A stretch of DNA of 64,000 nucleotides from Hexactinellida sp. DTS-2022. Its lineage: Eukaryota; Porifera; Hexactinellida. This document shows, in pieces, positions 47,678 through 58,096 of the stretch. A program made the translations under genes and the position numbers. The notes beneath the pieces were generated by a model that saw only the letters and a list, made by a program, of their open reading frames with translations, was not told where the DNA came from and did no database searches. Location: assembly GCA_028753945.1 (NCBI GenBank), contig JAPNXP010000017.1, forward strand, positions 1,178,001-1,242,000. The letters run 5' to 3'. How positions within the stretch are numbered: position 1 is the first letter of the stretch; each line of letters begins with the position of its first letter.

Positions 47678-47832
47678 GCCTAACCACCAAGCTAATCACC
47701 AAGCAATATACATACTATTCAACAATTAATCTCCAAACTAGAAACTGAATAAACCTTACCTGTAGAACCTCGTTAGCATAAGGACTACAGTTAATATTAC
47801 TATTATTATAAATTATGTTTCGTATACATATA

Positions 47833-47945
47833 CAGTAGAACCTCGTTAGTACGAACACCAACGGGCCGTCAAAATGCATTATTATTAACTGGTATCATTT
47901 GTATTGAAAAAGCTTTGAAGGAGAGTGAAATTGTATTCGTATTAA
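47833..47945. repeat. Truncated pogo-like MITE
   Basis: Left terminus CAGTAGAACCTCGTTAGTAC after TA. The right end decays (GTATTCGTATTAAATC) close to the DIMT1 stop. Confidence 0.5.
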
Positions 47946-47961
47946 ATCAAATCAAACTATA

Positions 47962-48891
47962 TTAGGAAGAGAATTTGAAATCATGTTTACTGAACTCCCT
48001 AAGCAGAGAGAGGAAGTCTGGAACTCCCAGAGTTCTGGGTCGAGTCTCTAGTCTGTCGATTCCTCTCAGCACAGCGAGCACTCTCTCCTTCAGCTCTGAT
48101 CCATGGTCCTTCCCAGCTACAGACGGTTTCTCCTCGAGAGAGCTGCGCAGCAGCAGGTTCCTCTCCAGAGCCTCGAGCACCGGCTTAGTTTTGAAGATTG
48201 AGCCGAGTGTCTTGTTCTTCCTTAGAAACACAACGCGCAGCATGGCGTCCCACTGCAGCAGGTCAACCTCTGGCCTCTCCCTCGGCTCGATGCGCACCAC
48301 GCTGGAGTCCACCTTGGGCGGGGGCTTGAAGCTGTTGCGACTGACCTTTATGAGGTGCTGCACGCGAGCCAACAGCTGCACATTGGCTGAGAGGCGGCAG
48401 TAGACCTTGTCGCCCGGATTAGCCACCAGTCTCTGCGCGAACTCTCTCTGGAACATGAGAACAGCTGATCGGAAGGCTGGCCGGTGCGAGAGGAGCTTGA
48501 ACACGAATGGGGAGGATATCTGGTAGGGGAGGTTCGCTACACACACGTCGAAGTATGGCAGGTCCATCTTGAGGACGTTCCCCTGTATTATCTGCAGCTT
48601 CGCGGAGAGGGGAGAGTCCTGCACTCTCTTGCGCAGCTCGCTGGCCAGTCTCGGGTCCAGCTCCACCGCGATAAGCTTCTTGCATTTCTCGAGGAGCTTC
48701 ACAGTCATGTTCCCCGTCCCCGGTCCCACCTCCAGCACCACGTCCGTTGAGAGGAGACAGGACTTCTCCACAATGCTGTTCACCAGCAGCGGGTTCTTCA
48801 GGATGTGCTGCCCCGCGGATTTTCGCAGCTCAATGCCCTGACTGATCTGCTTGTGGATTCGCCACTTCTTAGCAGCACGTTCTTTAGGCAT
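47962..48891 (-). CDS. DIMT1: 18S rRNA dimethyladenosine transferase
   Basis: Single exon, 309 residues (human 313). The Rossmann SAM motif EVGPGTGNMTVKLLEK, the acidic ribose-binding VELDPRL and the catalytic motif NLPYQISSPFVFKLL are intact, as are FQREFAQRLVA, the PPPKVDSSVVRIEP segment and the RKNKTLGSIFK C-terminal region. DIMT1 dimethylates two adjacent adenosines in the 3' hairpin of 18S rRNA and is needed for pre-40S maturation in the nucleolus. The start is the ATG before PKERAAKK; an in-frame TTG two codons earlier is not used. Confidence 0.95.
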   Translation of the reverse strand: MPKERAAKKWRIHKQISQGIELRKSAGQHILKNPLLVNSIVEKSCLLSTDVVLEVGPGTGNMTVKLLEKCKKLIAVELDPRLASELRKRVQDSPLSAKLQIIQGNVLKMDLPYFDVCVANLPYQISSPFVFKLLSHRPAFRSAVLMFQREFAQRLVANPGDKVYCRLSANVQLLARVQHLIKVSRNSFKPPPKVDSSVVRIEPRERPEVDLLQWDAMLRVVFLRKNKTLGSIFKTKPVLEALERNLLLRSSLEEKPSVAGKDHGSELKERVLAVLRGIDRLETRPRTLGVPDFLSLLREFSKHDFKFSS

Positions 48892-49883
48892 TCTCAATCA
48901 AAATATAATAATATCTAATATATTTAATTAATAAATAAATTTATTTATTTATTATTTGTTTAATATGATATGGATTTTTCACTTTTTGGGTCGATACTTT
49001 GCTAAACCAAACATCAAATACGTTTATAACAGTACCAAAGTAATTCGTTACCCACAAGCAGTGCCGTAGCCACCAATTAAAAGTGGTCAGGTTAGACCGG
49101 GCTGGATACAGTACCAACAGGGCCAAGGGTTCAGGTTAACCTGTCCAACCAACTAAAAGTGGTCAGGTTGAAACCTGACCAACCTGACCAGTGGCTACGG
49201 CCCTGACAAGTAATAAATGATTATTATCAGAATCATAAATCTGACAGAATCAATACACCATGGATAAGATAATAAAGTTCATATTTTAGGGAATTGCTAG
49301 TATGAATTATACAACTGAGGGTCAGTTCCAAGTTGTTTATGAGAAGTAGGAAATAGATGAATGAGCAAGATAAACTACAAATTGTATAATAAATGATTGC
49401 GGGGTTGGTGACCGAAAATTGGTAAATAATAACTTTCCAAATTATCATTAGTTTTGTGTCGAAATCTTAATGTTTTTCATGATTTTTTGTAAGTCAAGAC
49501 AAAGATGAAAAAAACTAAGGTATTTTAGATCAATTTGCAAAATGTAAACCGACTACCAACCGGAGAAATATCTTAAGCAGGTTCCACTGTAATTATAAAT
49601 CTGCTAACTTAGAAACTATAATTATGTAATAATTAATTAAAACCTGAAAATGAAAGTGGATGTTAAATCAAAACAAATATAATATCCTATTAGAGCAATT
49701 GCTATTAGGCAAACATCACTGTAATCATATTTTCGCATCTTAGTCATTAGTCAATTTATAACTCAGTCTCTAGAGTCGAGAGTCGAGACCTGATTTCAAA
49801 TGTTACATTACATAGTCGGGTTCTTATATTTAAGAAGAACATGGCCATGTAAAAATGGTATACAATTTATTTTGTTAATATAG
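48892..49883. other. Intergenic
   Basis: Holds a hAT-like element at 49059-49205 and a pogo-like terminus (complement of CAGTGGAACCTGCTTAAG) ending near 49591. No gene. Confidence 0.45.
49059..49205. mobile_element. hAT-like MITE, CAGTGCCGTAGCC type
   Basis: 147 bp, ends CAGTGCCGTAGCCACC / GTGGCTACGGCCCTG. ACAAG is shared on both flanks. The GGTCAGGTT word is repeated inside. A partial relative is at 53982-54040. Confidence 0.55.
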
Positions 49884-50887
49884 GTGCTAATACAGTATCT
49901 TGGTGATGAAGCGATTGCTGAAGAATTTTCACATGGTAATCAGAAGAAAAAACCGAAAGGAATTACTTCAAGCAATGTGCGTCCTCTAGAGAGGTAATCA
50001 GAAAGCAAATTGAAACAACTAATCCGGCCAAGGTTTATAAAACAGAGATTTCATCAATGGACTGCCACCCAGCACTGTCACCTGTCGTTAAACCCAGAGA
50101 TATTAAACAGGTACCTTTAGCTGTTGATAATTAATAACAAAAAGCTGCTTGTAATTTATAATTAATTATGATTATTAGACTCTTCATTATATAGGTGCGT
50201 TACATTAGACATTCTCTAAATCAGCAGAAATGAATTACACCGGATGCATTGTACAATCTTCATGAAATTGCTTATGATCTACCGGAGTTCGTTTGGATGA
50301 TTCAGAACTATCCTGATCTTGTTTGTATTTGTGGGACTGAAGAAATTCTTGACCTGCTTGATCGCATTATCTAAATTTATCTTAGTTGATTCGCCATCAG
50401 GACAGTTGCTTTCATATGATACAACCTTCCAGCTTGGAGATTTTTATGTCTCCCCTCTACTTTTTCGCCACACTCTCTTTAATAAAGAAACTCCAGTCGT
50501 ACCAGCGCTTTTTCTCATTTATGAACGAAAGCTTCAGTCATCTCATGACAAGCTCTTTCAAATTGCAGCATCCAAAATTCATGCACTCAACCGAAGTCAT
50601 GCATCATTTCCACTTGTCACAGATGAAGAGCAGGGAATTGTGAATGCGATTGGAAAATATCTCCCCAAAGCAACCCGTCTTCGGTGTTGGAACCACATTT
50701 TCAGAAGTGCTCGATATTGGTGTCATAGTCACAATATAAGTATGGATGTAATTCAGGGTTTTATCAAAGACTTGAAGGAACTTTTCCACAAACCATCAAT
50801 TGAAGCTTACGAAACAAACTTTCAACAATTATCAGCCCGATGGAGCAACCCAGTTTTCCAATACTTCATGAAAAACATACATCCAGA

Positions 50888-51541
50888 CAGTAGCGAAACT
50901 AGGTAGGGGCGATGTGGGCACGTGCCCCCAGCGGCACGCTTTGGGGCGGCATTTTGACATTTTGTTTACCATTTTTTTCTCACAATTGCAAGAATTAAAT
51001 GCTAGTAAATATCTCTGAACCATTTCAAGTTAATTTCCAGGTCTTTCTTAACGATTGCAGTTGTCACCCGATACAGTAATATTTTTTGAATACCGTATTT
51101 CCCCGAATAAGCGCCCCGGCGCTTATTGTTTCGTAGGCCAAAATTATCCTGAATTTTTTTGTGAAAAGTCCAGAATATAATATTTAGGTCGATTCTAATG
51201 GTTTCCACCAACAGTATACCAACCGAAGTTGCCAAAATCAATGGAATTACATTACAGTGATCTACTAATGTGTTTAAATTTATCATACCAATGTCATTTT
51301 TATTGACCCGGCGCTTATTCAAGCCCCCGGCGCTTATTCGGGGAAATACGGTAATTGATTACTGAATTAAATTCAGTAATACATTTAGTATTTGAACTCT
51401 AAACCTTCTAAAGGTCGCGACCTGCTGGTCGGGGCTGTCAACCAACGTCAACGCGATGAACGTGATTTTTGACTGTGGGGGGAGGGGCGGCGGCATTTTT
51501 GATGCTCGCCCCAAGCGGCACTTTACCACGTTACGCCACTG
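50888..51541. mobile_element. hAT-like MITE inside MULE gene
   Basis: 654 bp, ends CAGTAGCGAAACTAGG / ACGTTACGCCACTG, flanked by the 8-bp duplication CATCCAGA at 50880-50887 and 51542-51549. It interrupts the transposase frame and itself contains the MITE at 51093-51351. Confidence 0.88.
51093..51351. mobile_element. TA-flanked MITE, AATAAGCGCCCCGG type, copy 2
   Basis: TIR CCGTATTTCCCCGAATAAGC / GCTTATTCGGGGAAATACGG flanked by TA. Same family as 12786-12992, nested two levels deep. Confidence 0.75.
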
Positions 51542-53633
51542 CATCCAGAGGTAAACAAATCAATTGGACGATGGATACTTGAGAAAGAAGGCGTATACAA
51601 TCCTTTCAGTGGGGTAGTGAATAACCAGTCTGAAAGTTTCAATACTGTCTTGAAAGGTCTACAAGAATGGAAAGAAGTTCCAGTCGATTGCATTGTGCTA
51701 TCCTTATACCTCTTGCAATCATTCTACATTAATCAAATTACAAGAGGCCTTGCAGGCCAAGGCAATTATAACCTCCACGAGCAATTTATTTCCCTAATCG
51801 ATCAAGCAGAGTCCCCCAACCCACCATTCATATGTGTTCGCCCTGATGAAATTATCAGTCGTATCCGTGCAAGAAATAGCATGATATCTACAGCTGATTA
51901 CAATGAATCTCCTCAAAAGCAAAAAGTAGAATTTAAATCAGAAATTTTCCAGTCTCCTTCAGGCCTCACTCAGCTCGAAAGAGCTCGCATTATACTAGAA
52001 TCTGGAAAGATATCTTTCGATCCAAAATTACATCTCTTTAATGTCTTAGGTTCTGGGGATCGCCCATATGTAGTTCGTCTTTTTCCGAAAGAGTTTTGCA
52101 GTTGTCCTTCCAGTGGGTTGTGTTATCACATTATTGCAGTGAAGGTTAGTATTGGGAATGACATGAATGTTATACCGAATCAAAAGCTAAATTTATCTAT
52201 GTTTCGAAAAAGGTGCAGGAGTCGAAGCGACAAAACTTCCGGAATTGAAAAAGATCACGCAAAAAGGATGTTGGCAGCAACCCTAACGAGGACCTTAGAA
52301 ATTCTATTTCTAAAAATTTAAATCATGAGAACCATGACGAAGATGCACATGAATCATTATCCTCTTCTGTAAAAGTGGTAACTGCTTTGGCGTCTTATGC
52401 CAGTTCAAACAATTCCAATAATTATATGAATTATACGCAGCCCAAAGCTGAGATCCTTTTGCAATCCCTTCCTTCTTTGAAGGATTCATCTAATCCAGCA
52501 GTAATTTCAACAGACGAAATTATCCCAAGTCATTTGGATCTAGTCACAACAGTGTCACCGGATATATGGATGACTGATCAAACCATAACTTCTAACAGGT
52601 GTTTGTTTCAGCTAAAAAGCCTCATTCAAGTCATCCAAATGAAGTTGCGAGGAAGCTCCTGTTTTATCATAAGGTGAAAAAAGCGAATAATTCAATTAAA
52701 AATACAATGTCTGATGCAATTAATCTGGAAGAATACCCTACAGTGCAGCAGCAAGCGCAAGATTTAAAAAAAGATTATTGGATTAAAAGTTTGGAGCTTA
52801 CACAAAAACACAAACAAATATTAAGAAGTACTAGCTGGTTGAGTAGCGATTTGATTGATGCTTGTCAGAATGTCCTTTTCCAACAATTCAAACATAAATT
52901 TGGTGAAGCTGGGTTCCAATCAGTTGCAAAGGGATTATGTGGGAACTTCAATGTTCAAGCAGGAGAGTTCATACAAATTCTCCACAATGGCTCAAACCAC
53001 TGGCTAACAATATCAACTATCAAAGCCAAACATCTAGAAGTGTTCGTTTATGACAGCCTACATACAACTGTTAATGAAAGTATTAGAACACAAATTTCCA
53101 GTTTAATTTGCACACAAAACAGGTCAATTACACTCAATTTCGTCGATGTTGTGAAACAATCTGGGACAAATGACTGTGGGGTGTTTGCGATTGCTTACGC
53201 CACATCTATGTGCTTTGGAGTAAGCCCAAGTAAACATTTTTTCCAGCAAATATCAATGCGAGAACATATGCATAAATGCCTAGAAGAGGGAAAACTCGCA
53301 ATGTTTCCTATCTCGAAGGATATGAGACATATGGAGAACAAGGTCAATTCTCAAATTAAGATAAACGTCTACTGCAACTGCCGAATGCCAGCTAAGAATC
53401 CGATGATTGAATGTTACTCTTGCCAAGAATGGTTTCATGTAGGGCCTTGTGTGGCAGTAACGAAAGGACAAATGGATGACAAGTGCTTCAGATGGAAGTG
53501 CAATAGATTTACCAAAAACCTAGAATAAACCAAACATAAGTATGTACAATGTTCTTTTCTCAATTTCTTATTTATTCAAATTATTTATTCTACTGTAATT
53601 ACGTTTGTATATTTAAACAAAGAGAATACTTAT

Positions 53634-53760
53634 CCACCGATCATCGGCGTTTGTATTAAAAAGCCTCGCTACTTTGTACCGATGATGTTTTTTATAAACA
53701 TAAAAAAACAATCGGTAGAAAGTAGCGAGGTTTTTTAATACAAACGCCGATGATCGGTGA
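53634..53760. repeat. Long perfect-type hairpin downstream of MULE
   Basis: Inverted arms of about 45 bp at 53636-53681 and 53714-53760 share ACCGATCATCGGCGTTTG and AAGCCTCGCTACTTT (and complements) around a 32-bp spacer. It could be a MITE or a remnant of the MULE end. Confidence 0.6.
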
Positions 53761-54719
53761 TACCGATGATCGCTGTATAAGTAAACTCTTAAACAAATAC
53801 GTACACGTATCGTGAATAAAATAGAACCAGAAAATATTAAAACTTGGGTGAGGTTATTTTGATGTGGTTTTTAACCTTTTCTGTGCAATTTCCTATATTG
53901 GGTGACCCAGATACTCTACTCCCCACCTAAATATGAACTTAATTCACAACATAAAAATGAATGTATATACGGTATCTCTTACAGGGCCGTAGCTACCAAA
54001 ATAAAAATGGTCAGGTGAAACCTGACCAGTGGCTACGTCTTATACTAAGTATATAGTATTCTGTTGAAGAACTTAATAATTTAAAAAATGAGCAACCCAT
54101 CTATCTGATTCATCATCAACATCGCTTAATCTTGACATTTCTCGATAGATACCGGCCAATCAAATTTCTAAAATTCTTAATGAAATAGCTGCACTTGTTT
54201 ACTGGGCAAGCTTGGCTATGTGAGGACCAGTGAAAGTGATTTCCTCTAATTTGTTTCGAACTTAGCTTTGATCATAATCGTGAGGAGGCTCGACAATAAT
54301 ACTCTAGCACGTAGAATTTATATAAAATATTTCTCAGAATTCAGAAATTATATTTTATACAAAGGATCCATTCCCCACCAGTTAAGAACTACTGTTTTAG
54401 CCCATGTAATCGTAATTAATAATTTACTACTACCTGTCCCGTCCCGTACTTTAGGTACCTGGATTTTCCGGGACGGTTCCGTCCCGTCCCGGAAATTAGG
54501 CATGCCCATAATCGGGCCCGGACGGAATTCGACCTCTGGGGCAGGGAGGCCGGGTCGTAGAGCTGTCGGGCATTCTGCAGCTGCTGAGCGAGACTGCCCG
54601 AGGTATGCGACTGGGGGAAGGTACCCTGGTTTTATAGTGAAGCGCTTGGAGTGCTTTGATCCCATTGGTCAATAACTAAAGTAAACAAATGCTGCGCGTA
54701 TCGCGGACTAGCAACTCCT
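53761..54719. other. Spacer with repeat pieces
   Basis: 53905-53950 is the inverse of part of the hAT element at 60020-60060. 53982-54040 is a partial CAGGGCCGTAGC element. 54437-54530 is a CCCGTCCCG-rich word cluster. A SINE-like tail (GTGAAGCGCTTGGAGTGCTT) lies near 54640. No gene is supported. Confidence 0.4.
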
Positions 54720-56424
54720 TATAATCTATCTATCTATCTATCTATCTCTATATTAAAAGCGCAATTGTTGTCTGTGTGTGTGTGTTTGTCCAGAATTAAT
54801 TGAAAAGACTACGAGTCCCAGAAACGTGAAAATTGGCATGCAGGGGTAATTTTGTACTGCGAAAACGATCTATTGGTTTTTGAAACAAAATAACAGGATT
54901 ATGACGTCACAGTTTCGAAAAACAGATATTTTGTACTAGCTTCCAAATTTTGCTCCGATCTGTAGAAAATTGAAATCATTAGACGTACACTAAATTTCTA
55001 CACCTGATAGCAGTTCACGAATTCCCATTTTTCTTCTGATTGTGACCCAGTTAATTAATTAGTCCCTACACTAATCAACCATAAATAGTGTATCGTACCA
55101 ACACAGGTATAGCAAAGTGCAAGTGTAATAATCCAGTTTTAGCCAATTAAATTCGAGGGATTTTTAGTATGGATTAGCTAACTTAATTAATTAGTATAAA
55201 TAACCTGTGCCTAATAGAAAGATTTTATGAGGCTGCAATCTGATTGATTGAAAATAAATTAATTTAACCAATCAATCATTTGTCTATTCTATTGCCTGTT
55301 TTTCTTTTAGTATTATTTTGATTCGAGCTTTCTTATCGTGCAACTGAAATTTATTGAGCTATTAAAACTCAGTAATAATGTGATTGCTTTTGGGGAGGGA
55401 AAGGCCGCGAAGCGGCCGTTAATTGTATCGCGTAGTGCCTAACACGAACAAACAAAAGTCGCTTCGCGACTTTTGTGAGAGAGTGAAACCGAAGGGCTCG
55501 TATATTAAAAGAGGAATTGTTGTCTGTTTGTTTGTTTGTTTGTTTGTTTGTCCAGAATTAATTGGAAAGACAAGGGGTCCCAGAAAGCTGAAAATTTGTA
55601 TACAGGGGTAATTTTGTACTGCGACAACGATCTATTGGTTTTTGAAGAGAAATATTCACATTTGAAGGTGACAAAAATTGTTAGCCAATTAAATTCGAGG
55701 GTTTGTTAGTATGGATTAGCAGATTTCATCAATTAGTATAAATAGATTGTGCATAATAGAAATATTTTATGAGGCTGCAATCTGATTGATTGAAAATAAA
55801 TTCGTTTAACCAATCAATCATTTGTCTATTCTATTGCCTGTTTTTCTTTTAATCATTTTGATTAGAGCTTTCTTATCGTGCAACTGAAATTTATTGAGCT
55901 ATTAAAACTCATTATTAATTTGATTGCTTTTGGGGAGGGAAAGGCCGCGAAGCGGCCGTTAATTGTATCGCGTAGTGCCTAACACGAACGAACAAAAGTC
56001 GCTAAGCGACTTTTGTGAGAGAGTGATCCGTCGCGAAGCGACCGAGACCGAAGGGCTCGTTAGTATAAATAGATTGTGCATAATAGAAATATTTTCTGAG
56101 GCTGCAATTTGATTGATTGAAAATAAATTCATTTAACCAATCAATCATTAGTCTATTCTATTGCCTGTTTTTCTTTTAGTATTATTTTGATTCGAGCTTT
56201 CTTATCGTGCAACTGAAATTTATTGAGCTATTAAGCTCATTATTAATGTGATTGCTTTTGGGGAGGGAAAGGCCGCGAAGCGGCCGTTAATTGTATCGCG
56301 TAGTGCCTAACACGAACGAACAAAAGTCGCTTCGCGACTTTTGTGAGAGTGATCCGTCGCGAAGCGACCGAGACCGAAGGGCTCGTATTATTAAATCTCG
56401 ATTGTTGTGTGTGTGTGGGTGTGG

Positions 56425-56455
<31 letters not shown>

Positions 56456-56574
56456 TGTGTTTGTCCGGATTGTATTAAAGTGATGGGGGGATAGAAACCG
56501 CATTAATATATGAGATATAAACTAACTGTCAAATGTTATAATTGGTAACAAATGTTATAATAGGTAAACAAATG

Positions 56575-57410
56575 TTATAATCGGTAAACAAGTATGCCGA
56601 ACACGAATTTCGCGTTTATAAATTTCTCATATTAATATTTGTTGTTGTTGTTTACACAAAATAGGTAAACAAATTAATTAAAATTCAAAATCAACCTAGA
56701 AGTTAGCTTCCAACGGGTATTATTGGTAAACAAGTATGCCGAACACGAATTTCGCGTTTATAAATTTCTCATATTAATATTTGTTGTTGTTGTTTGCACA
56801 AAATAGGTAAACAAATTAATTAAAATTCAAAATCAACCTAGAAGTTAGCTTTCAACGGGTATTATAGGTAAACAAGTATGCCGAACACGAATTTCGCGTT
56901 TATAAATTTCTCATATTATTATTTGTTGTTGTTGTTTACACAAAATAGGTAAATTAATTAATTAAAATTCAAAATCAACCTAGAAGTTAGCTTCCAACGG
57001 GTATTATAGGTAAACAAGTATGCCGAACACGAATTTCGCGTTTATAAATTTCTCATATTAATATTTGTTGTTGTTGTTGTTGTTTACTCAAAATAGCTAA
57101 ACAATTTAATGAAATTCAAAATCAACCTAGAAGTTAGCTTTCAATGGGTATTATAAGTAAACAAGTGTGCTGAACACGAATTTCGCATTTATAAAATTCT
57201 AATATGAGCAAGGGCGGCACGTCCTTTCGAAAAGTGGTACGGCGGAGAATTTTACAGTATATGAATGTGGTACGGCAAAGCTGGCAATCCTGAAAAGTGG
57301 TACGGCGCTCGCCGCACCAGCCGTACCGGGTATGCCGCCCCTGAATATGAGTATTTGTTGTTGTTGTGGTTTACACAAATAGGTAAACAAATTAATGAAA
57401 ATCAAAATCA
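56575..57410. repeat. Five tandem units of ~142 bp
   Basis: The word AGT(A/G)TGC(C/T)GAACACGAAT starts at 56591, 56733, 56875, 57017 and 57164 (spacing 142, 142, 142, 147). Each unit also has TTGTTGTTGTT and GGTAAACAAATTAAT. The last unit is split by the MITE at 57209-57343. Confidence 0.85.
57209..57343. mobile_element. hAT-like MITE, GGTACGGC type
   Basis: 135 bp, ends CAAGGGCGGCACG / GTATGCCGCCCCTG, with the 8-bp duplication AATATGAG at 57201-57208 and 57344-57351. It repeats GTGGTACGGC words. Confidence 0.8.
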
Positions 57411-57727
57411 TAACGTCCCTTTCTACCATTTTCATGGTAGTAAATGTGAGGAGTAAGGCCGCACAGCGGCCGTTAACTTGAGGTGCGTAGCACCGATCTG
57501 TCGCAAAGCGACCGAGATCGGGCTCGTATATGTGTAAATAGCAAGTTTGCTGATCATAATTAGGTACATTGAAAGTAGTGAAAATTTGTCATTACGTAAT
57601 ATACAGTTTCTAATTGGAATTTGCACTTTTTATTATTTTGATAATATTCGACCTCACATAGTGCTCGCACAGAGCGATTTTCAATTCTTGGCTGTATGCC
57701 TTAGTATGAATATAAATAATTGTAGAA

Positions 57728-58096
57728 ATGATATTAAAACAAAAATATTTTATGGCAAAAATTTCTAAAAATTATTTGTACGAGTACATCATGGGGATAC
57801 CAACACAAGGCCCAGATTGTGATTGGATCGATCACCGCTTCCAGGCCTTCTCCAACTGCCTCATTGAGAAGCGGAAGTTGTGCAGAGGCCCGTGTGACTA
57901 TGAGCACTATTATAGTATCTCTGGCATGGTACAGCTGAAGAAGGGTGTCACCATCAGAGTATTGACCAGAAAGGCACCCTGGATAGCCTGGAGACATGCA
58001 CCCAAGAAGTTCGAGCGGCGCATTAGGCCGATGCTCGCGAACGGTGCTATCGCAGAAGGCACTCCAGTGCTGCGTGGACGTCCCCGTACCTTGTAA
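57728..58096 (+). CDS. Orphan Cys-containing ORF
   Basis: Open frame of 122 codons; a more likely start is the ATG at 57791 (MGIPTQGPDCDW), giving 101 residues. From there the sequence is distinctly GC-richer than its surroundings and codon-like, with CLIEKRKLCRGPCDYEHYY, basic and aromatic residues (APWIAWRHAPKKFERRIRP) and the end GRPRTL before TAA. No signal peptide or membrane segment. The family is not recognised. It may be the last exon of a gene or the 3' end of a retroelement. A hairpin (GTGGTGATT at 58112, AATCACCAC at 58153) and a hammerhead fold follow within 90 bp. Confidence 0.4.
   Translation: MILKQKYFMAKISKNYLYEYIMGIPTQGPDCDWIDHRFQAFSNCLIEKRKLCRGPCDYEHYYSISGMVQLKKGVTIRVLTRKAPWIAWRHAPKKFERRIRPMLANGAIAEGTPVLRGRPRTL

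Larger units (their letters stand above)
49884..53528 (+). pseudogene. MULE transposase with SWIM, Ulp1 and PHD
   Basis: Exon-like blocks 49884-50110 (frame ending CHPALSPVVKPRDIKQ) and 50195 onward join in phase 0 over an 84-bp intron. The MULE core shows SYDTTFQLGDFYVS, TDEEQGIVNAI and LRCWNHIF, with NNQSESFN after the insertion. A SWIM-like CSC...CYH follows at about 52095-52135. Residues encoded by about 52830-53230 form a C48/Ulp1-like protease with His (NHWLTIS), Asp (VYDSL) and Cys (GTNDCGVFAIAYA). A PHD finger (YCNCRMPAKNPMIECYSCQE, HVGPC, WKC) ends the protein. Breaks: TGA at about 50231, a frame change near 50371, an insertion at 50888-51541 and frame changes at about 52250-52620. 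Terminal inverted repeats were not identified. Confidence 0.8.
54720..57528. mobile_element. Cluster of Helentron/pearl-like repeats
   Basis: Three related blocks, then a tandem array. Microsatellites at block starts are (ATCT)n at 54726-54746, (GTTT)n at about 55525-55552 and (TG)n at 56404-56460. Each block then carries TTGTCC(A/G)GAATTAATT- or GTCCGGATTGTATTAAAG-type sequence. They end in GC-rich hairpins: GGCCGCGAAGCGGCC at 55403, 55943 and 56271, AAGTCGC...GCGACTT, and a GACCGAAGGGCTCGT tail. Microsatellite, internal tandem unit and 3' hairpin are the build of Helentron-associated (pearl/DINE/HINE) non-autonomous elements. No RepHel protein is present. Confidence 0.6.

Noticed and set aside
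54268..54675. 135-codon ORF with Arg/Gly-rich C-terminus
   Set aside because: Crosses a CCCGTCCCG word cluster and a SINE-like tail; no domain and no splice context.
56575..57410. CRISPR-like repeat array
   Set aside because: Units are 142 bp of continuous tandem sequence without short repeats and unique spacers, in a eukaryotic genome.
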